From contig JAALGZ010000011.1 in the NCBI GenBank assembly GCA_015227615.1, forward strand, positions 372,001 through 436,000: DNA of 64,000 bases. The letters run 5' to 3'. The notes under the pieces were generated by a model, which had not been told where the DNA came from, did no database searches, and was given only the letters and a program-made list of their open reading frames with translations. Of this stretch, positions 38,146-47,650 are shown in pieces. Every line of letters begins with the position of its first letter. The stretch's first letter is position 1. The stretch comes from Labyrinthula sp. Ha. Taxonomy: Eukaryota > Sar > Bigyra > Labyrinthulida > Labyrinthulaceae. The position numbers and the translations under genes are program-made.

Positions 38146-39755
38146 TTACTCGCTATCACTACTATACCTTCTCCGTTTTCTCCTTGTAGCAGAATCTTGC
38201 GAGTGCGATCTAAATCTTGCTCTTCTAGTATAAGACCTTTCTTGGTGTCCCATGTTTCTTCCAAAAGAAGCCCTTTGCCCAATACCACGAGATCTGAATT
38301 CATCAAAGCCATTCCGATCACCCCGTCTACGTCCCTCATTCCCGCGCCGTTCAGAATACCTGCTCGTTGGATTTCCTGCTCTACTGTGTTCATATTCAAA
38401 CCTGTCACGTCTTCCAAATGATGACCTTGACCTTGACTCGTCATGCCTCCCTCGACTAGACATTCTTCTCAATTCCTGCTCATCAAGAGCAAACTTTTCA
38501 TCAACCCTTCTACATAAGAAACCTCGCGCTCTATTCCTGTTTTCTACCAAATTTCCACATATCAAAAACCTCGTCAAACCAGGTTCAACCGGCTTTTCAG
38601 TGTCGAAATTCTTGTCTTGCATAAAAATTAGAGTTTGAGTAAAACTTTCCACGTCCCGTTTGTATTGACCTCTCTTCCCTTGAATGAAGCCAATCGCCGT
38701 AGAGTCCACATCTAGTACAATACAATCGTCACGGCCATCTGTCTGTACTGTTATTGGGATTTGGTGCTTCGTTTTAAGCATCCATTCCAAATATTCCTTT
38801 GCTCTACTTCTTTGAGCAGCATAACCAAGTACAACGCATTTTTTATCAAAATATTCAATTAAAGCTCCAGAAGCATTTGCTAGTTTTTTTTTTGTACTTC
38901 CCTTTTTTCCCAAAACATATCCATAATCTTCGTCTGATATTTCAAGTTGGTCCATCCCCCAATTATCAGCACCGTCAGCGTAGCTTCCAGATTCCATTGG
39001 TCCTAACCTAGTATCAAACTTATCCATGGGCTCATCTTTCATGCTTTTCAGTTTATCCTCCAGTGGAATTTTAGCAAAATAATCATCTATCTTTTCTAAA
39101 TTAGCGGAACCATTCTGCTGACGCAAATAAAAGCTTGACAGAAGTCGCAAGTTGGCACCTATCCGACCCCTTCGAGTACCAAAGGCACACAACACGCTCT
39201 TATAGGGTTCCTCAAAGAGAATTTTATCCTCTCCACGATATGCCTTACAGTGAAACAAGAGCACTTTAAACTCTGATTCTAAATCCCGCAAGAAACGATT
39301 GGAACCAATTTCCTCATCCAAGGCTGGCGGAACAGGAATGAGAGTTAATGGAGGCCAATCATCTGCAAGATCCAATCGGGCGCATCCTTCTCTATCCTGG
39401 AGAAGGCAACTTACAAGACACGCGCCTCTCCATACCTCTTCACGTCCTCCAGTAATGTCCAAGACATTGGAGTCATTACGAACTCTTAGTCTAATAAATG
39501 GATGGAAATATGTTATTATACTCTGCATTACATAATCGCTGCAACTTCTCCTTCGTTGCTCCCTTTTTCCCCAAGAGGTAACTAATTTCCCTGTCACCTA
39601 GTTCCAGTGAAAATGGGACTTGTATTTCATCTTTTTGGGGTCTGAACCTATGCGGAGTTGAGAAAAGATGAGGTGGGTAGAATTAGAATTCGCATAAAAA
39701 TTGTCAAGAATAAAGCTTGAGTTTAATTGAACAGTTTATACGGTATACGAGGCAT
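38146..39755 (-). CDS. Triple-KH RNA-binding protein with RS/RG-rich tail
   Basis: The main exon is 39490-38146. A 31-nt intron (39491-39521) must be removed: it joins KLQRLCNAE to LRVRNDSNVLDITGG and completes a first KH domain with the loop GKKG. Reading straight through instead gives a meaningless N-terminus. In the proposed model (494 residues) KH1 is at about 12-80 (GKKG 31-34), KH2 at 227-286 (GKKG 241-244) and KH3 at 296-356 (GKRG 318-321). The tail (about 400-494) is rich in Arg, Ser and Gly, as in splicing-associated RNA-binding proteins. It probably binds single-stranded RNA in the nucleus. The extreme N-terminus is uncertain. The frame is open to a stop at 39683-39685 with no ATG, so I propose a start at 39755-39753 (MPRIP) spliced to 39647 over 94 nt, longer than the other introns. 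The gene is head-to-head with the aminotransferase gene, the two starts 85 nt apart. Confidence 0.8.
39491..39521 (-). other. Ultra-short intron, 31 nt
   Basis: On the minus strand it starts GTATAATAAC and ends CATTTATTAG. Splicing creates a continuous KH domain (ISYLLGKKGATKEKL...NAELRV). Because 31 is not a multiple of three, the unspliced frame gives a plausible-looking but wrong start at 39528. Confidence 0.85.
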
Positions 39756-39839
39756 CTTTGATTTGTCTTGATTCTCTGTAGTTTTTCGTCTTACTTTATT
39801 TCTTTGCCCAAAATATATTTCTAAGAAGTTTCCCAAAAT
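39756..39839. promoter_or_regulatory. Compact bidirectional promoter region
   Basis: Only 84 nt separate the aminotransferase ATG (39840) from the proposed KH-gene ATG (39755). Both transcription starts must lie within or very near this AT-rich gap. No individual box is recognisable. The call depends on the uncertain KH start; if that start is downstream the gap widens to under 200 nt. Confidence 0.45.
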
Positions 39840-41129
39840 ATGCAGCAAGAAGAAAAAAAGATAGCAAGAAATAAGATGAAACCTCAAAGGAATGTCTTCC
39901 AAGCAGCAACTGCATTAGCAAAAAAGTACAATAGTATAAATCTTGGTCAAGGAGTTTATTTTTCTTCATTTTCATTTTTAGTTTCCATCTTTCGAAACTC
40001 CTAACTTTGTTAAACAATTTGCTGCTGAGGCGATTACAAACAATTTAAATCAATACACAAGACCTGGAGGGTCACCTGGACTTGTAGATACACTTGCAGA
40101 TATATACAATAAAAGATATAATCTTCCTGATAGGTTACAGGGCATGGACAACATTGTATACAATTACTTTTTTTAAGTCGATAGTGTGCTTTCAATGGAG
40201 CCCAGCATGGAGTTTTTCTGATACTTTCAACTCTTTGTGAAGAAGGAGATGAAATTGTTTGCGTTGAACCATATTTTGATGCATACAGAAAGACAGCTGA
40301 ATTGCTCAAACTTAAAGTTAAGGCGGCCTGTCTTAAGCTAAACAAATCAAGTATGATGTTTGAACTTGACATGGAAGATTTTAAAAGTTGCATTACTGAA
40401 AAAACAAAGGTAGTTGTTCTAAACACACCACATAACCCGACTGGGAAAGTTTTTTCAAAGGAAGAAATTGCAGCTATATCAGAAATATTGAGTGATTCCC
40501 CTAGTGTAGCTGTATTGGCTGACGAAGTCTATGAGTTCATGACATTTGATGGTTTGAAGCACCATAGTTTCTTAGAGGCTGGTTTAAAAAATGAAGTGAT
40601 TGGTCTATATTCTGCTGGTAAAACATTTAGTTGTACAGGTTGGAGAGTAGGATATACAATAGCGTCGAAAACAATAACTGAACAATTGATTTTGAATCAA
40701 TCAGTAATGTCTTTTTGCGGAGCAACGCCTTTAGAATATGCTATAGAGAAAAGTTTCATGAAAGGTTTCGAAGAAAATTATGAAGGCAAAGGCTGTACTT
40801 ACTTCGAAGATCTTTCGCTGATGCTGCAGGTAAAAAGAGATAAGCTAGCAGCTGGTCTAAGAGGTGCTGGCTTGAACCCTACAGTAGCAGAAGGTGGATA
40901 TTTTTTACTCGTGGATATGAAAAAGCTTAAAAGTGAAATTAATGTGGCTACTGATGAAGGATTGAACGAGTGGTTAACAAAGGAAGTTGGTATCACGGGA
41001 ATACCAGTATCGAGCTTCTATGGTGAAGCAAATAAACAACATGGCGACGGTGTTATGAGATTTGCATTCTGTAAAACGGATGAAGAAATAGAAGCAGCAG
41101 TAGCAAAGTTGAAAAAACTTCAACTTTAG
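39840..41129 (+). CDS. Class I PLP aminotransferase, kynurenine/glutamine transaminase type
   Basis: Three exons (39840-39953, 39982-40155, 40185-41129) give 410 residues, normal for the family. The introns are 28 and 29 nt. The first splits the conserved LGQG/FP motif exactly; the second lies just before FNGAQHG in the cofactor phosphate loop. Cofactor residues are present: NPTG at 180-183, Asp209 and Tyr212 in ADEVYE, Schiff-base Lys242 in SAGKTF, and TGWR at 247-250. A C-terminal MRFAFCKTDEEI block supplies the substrate-carboxylate Arg. These enzymes transfer the amino group of kynurenine, glutamine, methionine or cysteine conjugates to 2-oxo acids. The exact substrate cannot be told from sequence. 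There is no clear targeting peptide (MQQEEKKIARNK is polar), so the enzyme is probably cytosolic. The start is the only in-frame ATG upstream besides M13. Confidence 0.93.
39954..39981 (+). other. Ultra-short intron, 28 nt
   Basis: Starts GTTTATTTTT and ends CATTTTTAG. It separates the codons for LGQG and FPSFETP, one of the most conserved motifs in kynurenine aminotransferases, so its boundaries are fixed by protein conservation. Almost all T and A apart from a few C. Confidence 0.92.
40156..40184 (+). other. Ultra-short intron, 29 nt
   Basis: Starts GTATACAATT and ends AGTCGATAG. It joins GMDNI to CAFNGAQHGV. An earlier AG (TTTTTAAG) would give a 22-nt intron but the wrong frame, so the distal AG is used. 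Confidence 0.87.
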
Positions 41130-44100
41130 TGAAGAGCAGTTATGACGCAATGATGAAAATATAACTTAGTAAACTTTCTCATTGCACAAATAGAGAAGAT
41201 GAAGTTGCAATTCAGCGAAAAACAAAGATGCTTTAATTTTAGACCCTAAGCTGCACTTTTTAAATAACAAAAAATGCTACCTAGTGTGTTTCATTCCGTT
41301 TTTTTTCACCGCAGTACACTCGAATTGATTAGTCCAAGGTTCCAATTTAGTAACTGGCCAGGGTGTAGTACATTCTGATCACTCGTATCCTAGCTTAATT
41401 AGTGACTGCTACACTTCTTACAATTAATTTTGTACTTGGTATATATTTACGTTTAGTTACTATTGAGTGCTGCAGTATAATTCCTGGGATTAATTTCTGT
41501 GCCGCTACAACTTCGGGTACTGGTTGCCTTTTAGGGTGGTTGGCAATACTGGACCCAGTTGTGTCATGACATTAGCTTTTTGAATAAGCCCTACAACCCT
41601 AACATGATTTGCACCTGGTTTTTCCAAAATATAGTCTATTGATGCTTAAAGTAAGCAAATTCTCTGAGAGCTTAAGGATTAGGAAGAGTGTTGTGAAATC
41701 TAAGTCCTAAATTAGAGTGATCTTCCATTGTGTTGAGGTAGATTAAGTTGGATGACCTGTTTTGAAAGGGGTTAAAAACAGAGTTTCAGTGAAGAAGACG
41801 GCTTTGTTGAACAGTAAACTATAAATGAAATACCCTCTTCTTAATATTATCTAGAGGTGCATATTAATTTATTGTCTCATTTTTTTGCTCTATTTTTCTT
41901 ATTGATTATTCTGATAATTCCCCAGTTATTTTGTTGAACTATTGATAATTATTGATTACTAAAACAAATTGGATCATATGGATTGTTTTCTGATGAGTTT
42001 TATACGATACATAAGTAGGACAACATTTTTGCGATTGTTTTGCTTTGGTCGACATGGATGAATTCGTTAATAGTACTCAGTCCGAAAATTTGATTAAAAT
42101 GATTATCATTTGATACGAATCCAAATCCAGAGCTTTATATAAAAAAATACAATAATTTGAATATTGGCAATTAATTTTCATAATGCATGCCTAAGGGTAG
42201 TAAAAAATAAAACTTAAATAGTTCCTGGTACCCACCTCTGTTTCTCTGATTGGGTAATTTTCTGATGTAAACTATGACTACTCGATGGAATAGAGACAGA
42301 GTTGCTGCTCTTTGTAACTATTTTGACTGTTTAATCATATAAAGAGCATAAATTAAACCATATACTGATAGGAAACTACACAACTTAATAGCTAAGCCCA
42401 ATTGTTTTTCGGCAAGTGTTCTCTCAGCGCTTCTAATTATAACTTATGCAATTGGTTATTTGTCTCGGTACTATTTAGCTAAGGGTTGTGAACAAAGCCA
42501 GGACCAAAGGGACATCAAATGCAGACTTATCTTAGAGCTTAGCAATGTCTAATTTAGGTAAGAAATATGTTCACAAAAAGAAAGTACAAAGAATATGAAC
42601 CAGATTGAAACTTCATCAAACGTGCCTAAACTATAGTAGAACAAAGAATCTAATTTCACAGCAATTTTTTTTTTGGATTTTTAGAGTCTTTTCTTAAGCT
42701 GAAACCCACCACTACAATCGGTTTGCCAAACTTCTTCGCAATAATCGAGGATACTGCATTTTTCCGATTAGAAAGTGCGCTATCCACGTTAAGTATTTTC
42801 AAGACGTATATCTTTGAACAGATGAAACTCAAAAAAAACCTCCATTTAAGATATATTTACACTTAGGCGGAAATATCCAGTCAAAAAACATAAGAGCAAG
42901 ATATATACCATAAAAATCACTTGATGAAATGGTGCAAACCCAAGTTAAGTGTTTGATTTTTTTTGCTCTATAGCAAACATAACCGAGAAGACATGAGCAC
43001 AAGTGTAATGCAGACATAATGTTACGATTGATCAAGAGGTACGCTATCAATGTCACATATTTTCATCGTCAGAGAAGGGAGGATCACCTATTATAGTTTA
43101 ATAAAAAAAAGCTACCATATTTGTATAGCTTCATTATGATTCTATGCAAATGACCTGGATAGTATAAACTCCAAGAAAAGGGAAAACTCTGTCATAAAAC
43201 ATAATACTTTTTTGCCAATGCAAAATCATAAGAGGCCTTTGTTAAAACTATGAGGATTTTTGATAGCTGAATTTTAGAAAAAATAGTATCAGACAAAATA
43301 ATTCTCACATTTTAAGTAAGAAAACTTGTATCGAGATAGAGACCTATCCTGGTGCAATAAAATCTTGTACAGATGGGACTGAAGCTAGATCTTTTCTGCG
43401 CCTGTTCGTTGTAGACCGCGTTGAATGTCATATCATGTGGTACAAGGAAATCCAACCTTTTGTTTCCATGTAGACGAAACTTGATTTTTCTTTAAATTTC
43501 GTATCTGCCTCAAAAGAAAAGTGCTTAGCCATAGTCTAGAAACCAACCAATAATGAGAAACTAGTAACAAAGATAAATAATCAACTAAAATGCACACCTA
43601 GGACAAAAAGTTGTACCTACCTTAGCTGCAAGACGGCAGTTTTCAACCGTCTCTTTGAAAAATGATACATCGATGCAACATTTTGGCTCTATAAAGGTTG
43701 TACAATGCAAGAAAAATATAACACGGCTTCATGAGGTTATTATTCGTAAAAGATGGGATGTTGATAATGACTTGAGGAGAGTTAACCTATCTGAGAAGAA
43801 CTGAAAATGGAAAGGCAGGGCTGTGTATCGAACCCTTGGTATAACAACTGGCACGAATTAAGTTCGTTTCCTTCTGATGTCATATATGCACTTTTAAATT
43901 GCTATAACTCGCGTCTCAGTCAGTAATGCTCAAGATACCACCTTTATATAAAATTTGCGCCTCTCAGATAAATGGCAATGGCATATTAAAGTTAATTGAG
44001 ATCCCAAAAGACTTTTTTACAGGCTTACTGTAGATTTACAAATGATTATAACATGAAAAAAAAGATAACTGTTCTCTATCCCACTCGTGCAAAATCGAGT

Positions 44101-44414
44101 TCTTTGGGATTATTGACTTAGTATCAGGTCATTAACTAAACTTGACTTAACTATTTAATTTTATATTCATAAGAGAAAGAGTAATATTCTGACGACTTGA
44201 TTTCTTTCTATTCAATTTTTAAAGGTATATTGTACCTGACATAGTATACAAAGAATATGTGGGCAATCCGGCCCAGTTTATATAAAAGTTTAATATTGAA
44301 AGAAAACAGGATTTAGCTTTAGTGTGATGATACTACCCGAATATTTTTTTTTTCTTAAGCGAGTTAAATCCTCGGTATATACAGGAACAAACATAGACTC
44401 TTAGTAAATTTTGT
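41130..44414. other. AT-rich spacer
   Basis: No supported gene. Near 43830 the minus strand has GGGTTCGATAC, one base off a pol III B box, without a matching cloverleaf. Otherwise nothing is seen. Confidence 0.5.
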
Positions 44415-45290
44415 TTAAACCTTTCGTAAGTTCTTTCTCTGCATTGCAATCAACTCCTGTAAATTCGGCCCAAGTGACTCATTAGGTGATATAATTTGTT
44501 TCTTTTGTGGAGTGGTAGGAGATTTAGGTACTTCCTCCTCCTTGACCTCTTTATTTATTACAGGCAGCAATGTCTTTGGTGTTTCGCTAATATTTTGCTT
44601 TGATTTTTTCTTAAACATTTTCAAGCTCAAAAAAGAACTCTTTGAACCAAATGATTTTCCTGAAAAATGAGAGAATATTGAGGAGGAGGATTTTAGGTTA
44701 GATGTTTTTGGTTTTCTTGTTGTCGTATCTGGTGCATCTTTAAAGTTAGTTGTATTCTCTTGAGAAGACAGGTTTGAACTCTTCGGTTGCGACTCCGGCG
44801 TTCTCAAATTTAAGTCCAAATTTAGCTTAATGCTATCAAGTTTTATATGACACTCTCTTGAGTTTAGAGAAATGTTCTCTTTTTCCGGTAGAGAAATGTC
44901 ATCCAGCTGGAATGAGTTTTCATCAACCTCAACTTCGAGATTTGGTTTAATTTCATTTTCTGTATTACTTACTTCAAAGTTCTCATTCCCAGGAGACTGA
45001 AACTTGAGAATTTTAAATGAACTGAAATAATCGCTTTTAAATTCACTTGGTTTATTCAACTCAGCTTCTATGACTTTCATTTCGTCCTCAAAGTTCTTGA
45101 TAACCTTAATCTCTTCCGTCCGTAGTATCTTTGGATCAGAAAACTTACTAAAGCTTGTTTCACCAACTCTATATTTATCATGCAAATGAAAAGGAGGGTT
45201 TTTGTCAAAGGTATCCGAGCTTATTCCTACTTTTCCATCCTCAATTTGGAAAAAATTCTCTATTATCTTTGACGCATTTTCCTCAATCAT
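44415..45290 (-). CDS. Disordered acidic-to-basic protein with C-terminal WH2-like motif
   Basis: A 291-residue intronless frame. Most of it is low-complexity: acidic and Asn/Ser-rich up to about residue 165, then Ser/Thr/Lys-rich with several SP and TP sites (for example KSPTTPQKK), typical of a disordered, phosphorylated protein. The last residues read LQELIAMQRKNLRKV, close to the WH2 actin-monomer-binding pattern (an amphipathic helix followed by L-R/K-K/R-V). Actin binding is thus a reasonable inference, not a demonstration. No catalytic domain is seen. It is divergent to the 490-residue gene at 45482 with 191 nt between starts, so the two probably share a regulatory region. The start is the first ATG after stops. 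I do not recognise a named family. Confidence 0.75.
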   Translation of the reverse strand: MIEENASKIIENFFQIEDGKVGISSDTFDKNPPFHLHDKYRVGETSFSKFSDPKILRTEEIKVIKNFEDEMKVIEAELNKPSEFKSDYFSSFKILKFQSPGNENFEVSNTENEIKPNLEVEVDENSFQLDDISLPEKENISLNSRECHIKLDSIKLNLDLNLRTPESQPKSSNLSSQENTTNFKDAPDTTTRKPKTSNLKSSSSIFSHFSGKSFGSKSSFLSLKMFKKKSKQNISETPKTLLPVINKEVKEEEVPKSPTTPQKKQIISPNESLGPNLQELIAMQRKNLRKV

Positions 45291-45481
45291 TTCTGACTCG
45301 TAATTTCATTGGTCAAATTATCTAATCAAAACGTCCGAAAACTGGAAGATTGACCTAGTGATAGAAATGTTGAACTCCTATTTTCTAGTCTATAGCAAGC
45401 GTGTGCTATTAGCCTTAATATAATGGTGAAAATGTTTTGTATCTTTTGATATAGGAAAGTTATCCTTTGCTTGAATTTTGA
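45291..45481. promoter_or_regulatory. Shared divergent promoter region
   Basis: 191 nt lie between two divergent start codons. The sequence is AT-rich without a recognisable TATA or initiator box; its role is inferred from position only. Confidence 0.45.
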
Positions 45482-46954
45482 ATGCTCGGAATTGCCGTGA
45501 AATGTGCGTTAGAAATGATTGAAGTTAAGAGGCAAATAAAGAAACAAGCAGCAAAAGTCACAAAAGACCCTAGTTTTCTTAAAGAACATGTTCCAAGAGG
45601 GAAATCACAACGCTTTTCCCTCTCTAGGCAGTTAACTAGTCTAAAATCATCGTTCAAACTTGAATCCTTAGAAACAGAATTTAAGAAGTTACCAAAAGAG
45701 GAAAAAGCTATACTTGATGCATTTTCAAAATTTTTACTTGATCACAAAAGTTTAAGCAAGGATTTATTGCGTCCGCTTCTTTTCTATTTTGAATTATTTT
45801 CAGATGACCATGGTTTACTTACAAAGTTTAACTATTTGCTTATGTTGTCACAAATTGTTCCTAAGACTTTTTCTTTGCAAAATTTTAAGTCATCTTTTAA
45901 GAGATTAAAATTCAGATGTACAAGAATTAGAAATGAATTATTTTTGGAAGAATTTTTTGGAAAACGCTATGGCCTTATAAATCCTGTGCATACCAAAGCT
46001 ATAAATAAGAAGCTGAACTTTTTGAACCTACTATCTTGTTTAACTCAACTTAAAGAGAGTACAAAGAAGTCTTTACTCGTAAGTAAAAGAAAGTTACTAA
46101 AAGCATTCTTGTCACAACTCTGTCTACAAGGAGAATTGACAGAGAATGGTTTCTATAGGTTAACAAGACAAATGCTTATATTCTTTGACCAAGATGAGTT
46201 TGAACTTGTTTCTCATTTAAGTCTTGGTTTGTTTGATCCAAAGAAAGGTAACAAGAGCTCATGTAATTCTTTAATAGAGCAGCAGAGAAAAGAGAGAGAA
46301 CAGGAAAGAAAAGTAAATTTGTTCAGAGAAGCTCACCAAAAGCTTAGTTTAAAGGAGTATACAGATATTGTATATATTTGTATTAATAGCTTTGGAGATT
46401 CTTCTCTTAAGTTTGACGACTTTGTAGATTATTTTTCATGTGAATGGAGAGACATCCCAGGCACAGAAACAACACAAAGTATATTTGCGGATGTGTTTGA
46501 GAAAAAAGGTAAAACAGCCACTAAAGTTTCATTTCGTAGAATATCTGCTGAGTCTAAACTTTTTTCTATTTTTCTTCCTCAAATGATTGAAGATGAAATA
46601 AAAAACCAATCTAGGCAAGTTTATAGTTTCTTAAAAAACATGAATTTTTCTCCTCTTCCGCAATTTATGGAAATGATATCTTTTGAGAGCTCTTTTAGTC
46701 CTTTCTGTAAAGCAATGTCTAGGTTAATTCTTGTTTCACAATATTTAGAGTATTGTTTAAATCGGGAGATTGTTCTACTTGAACTGTACAAAATAGTCAG
46801 GAAGAAAGAAACCTTGTTAAGAAAAGTTGATGAAGAAATTTTAAGTAATAGTAAACTAAATGAAATACAAGTAAAACAAACAGTGGGAAAACTTTATCCA
46901 GTTGCTGAGAAAGTATTTTTGAAACATCAAGGTAGGACAAATTTTTTAAATTAG
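45482..46954 (+). CDS. Conserved-looking helical protein of unknown function, 490 residues
   Basis: A single uninterrupted frame rich in Leu, Lys, Phe and Ser, with predicted helices throughout. Residues about 10-60 are basic and contain an SRQL Ser/Arg patch. A charged coil-like segment lies at about 268-290 (EQQRKEREQERKVNLF). Just after it, YTDIVYICINSFGDSSLKFDDFVDYF resembles one EF-hand-like helix-loop-helix, but calcium ligands are incomplete. The C-terminus ends in another charged helix. There is no signal peptide, membrane segment or catalytic motif. The length, even composition and absence of stops across 1.47 kb in AT-rich DNA make it a real gene. It is divergent to the WH2-like protein gene. 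I do not recognise the family. The start follows in-frame stops and an A/T-rich leader. Confidence 0.8.
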   Translation: MLGIAVKCALEMIEVKRQIKKQAAKVTKDPSFLKEHVPRGKSQRFSLSRQLTSLKSSFKLESLETEFKKLPKEEKAILDAFSKFLLDHKSLSKDLLRPLLFYFELFSDDHGLLTKFNYLLMLSQIVPKTFSLQNFKSSFKRLKFRCTRIRNELFLEEFFGKRYGLINPVHTKAINKKLNFLNLLSCLTQLKESTKKSLLVSKRKLLKAFLSQLCLQGELTENGFYRLTRQMLIFFDQDEFELVSHLSLGLFDPKKGNKSSCNSLIEQQRKEREQERKVNLFREAHQKLSLKEYTDIVYICINSFGDSSLKFDDFVDYFSCEWRDIPGTETTQSIFADVFEKKGKTATKVSFRRISAESKLFSIFLPQMIEDEIKNQSRQVYSFLKNMNFSPLPQFMEMISFESSFSPFCKAMSRLILVSQYLEYCLNREIVLLELYKIVRKKETLLRKVDEEILSNSKLNEIQVKQTVGKLYPVAEKVFLKHQGRTNFLN

Positions 46955-47146
46955 TTGTATTCACAATACTTCTTACAAGTTATTTAAAAAATTCAAGTTC
47001 AATAGATCTACTTTAGAACCCTACACCTATTATATCAAATGCTTTTGTTATAAAACAAGTAACTAATGCAACAAAAAAACACATCCTGTTCAAACTATAA
47101 AAGTACCTACAGCTCTATCTGTACAATGTATACAATTCATATTTAC

Positions 47147-47650
47147 TTAGTGTAAATTTGCTTTGAGTTCTTTCCATTGACAATGTAGAGAGGAAAATAA
47201 ACTCCCTTTCTCACGTTTATTCTCGACTTTAAGCACTTTAAAATACCTATGAATAGCACTTTCAGAACGAACTTTTCCTTCTCTTAGATGAAATAATTCA
47301 CAGTCTGCACGAAAATTTCTACAAATAGTACTCCATGCTTCTTTTGTTAAAGAAGTACTTTCATATAATTGGTTGAATACATTCCCAACTAAGCAAATCT
47401 TTTCTTTTTCAGACCATTTTAGACTACTTGGTTTACGGCCCTTTGTGAAATACTTGATCTGTGCTCTAGGAGACTTAGGTGGTCTATACTGCAACTCGGG
47501 TGCAGTCTTCATCTCAGGAGTGTCACCAAAACAACACAAAATATCTGAAGCTATTTCTTCAAGTTCAGCTGTTGAAGAAGTTGAAAAATATTCAAAAGAA
47601 CTAGAATGTCTACGAAAGTTTTCACTTTTACACACATCTTGAGGCGTCAT
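47147..47650 (-). CDS. Small Myb/SANT-like protein, copy 2
   Basis: A 167-residue intronless protein. The N-terminal 70 residues are Ser/Glu-rich and unlike copy 1. After a basic Pro/Lys linker (RPPKSPRAQIKYFTKGRK) comes the Myb/SANT-like region at about 76-160, with anchors W79, W106, Y136 and W159 and the motif WSEKEKICLVGNVFNQLY. Spacing between the anchors is exactly that of the gene at 6308-6730, with no gaps over about 85 residues, while most surface positions differ. Conserved core and divergent surface indicate selection for the fold, which fits an old duplication. DNA binding is inferred from the Myb-like pattern; the third helix carries HRYFKVLK, basic enough for DNA contact. The function is not known to me. 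The two copies lie about 40 kb apart in opposite orientation. Confidence 0.85.
   Translation of the reverse strand: MTPQDVCKSENFRRHSSSFEYFSTSSTAELEEIASDILCCFGDTPEMKTAPELQYRPPKSPRAQIKYFTKGRKPSSLKWSEKEKICLVGNVFNQLYESTSLTKEAWSTICRNFRADCELFHLREGKVRSESAIHRYFKVLKVENKREKGSLFSSLHCQWKELKANLH

Noticed and set aside
39522-39597. N-terminal extension of the KH protein in the unspliced frame
   Set aside because: The frame here is wrong; the correct frame on the same bases gives a KH domain once the 31-nt intron is removed.
40156-40177. Alternative 22-nt intron in the aminotransferase gene
   Set aside because: The earlier AG would put the conserved FNGAQ block out of frame; the 29-nt version restores it.
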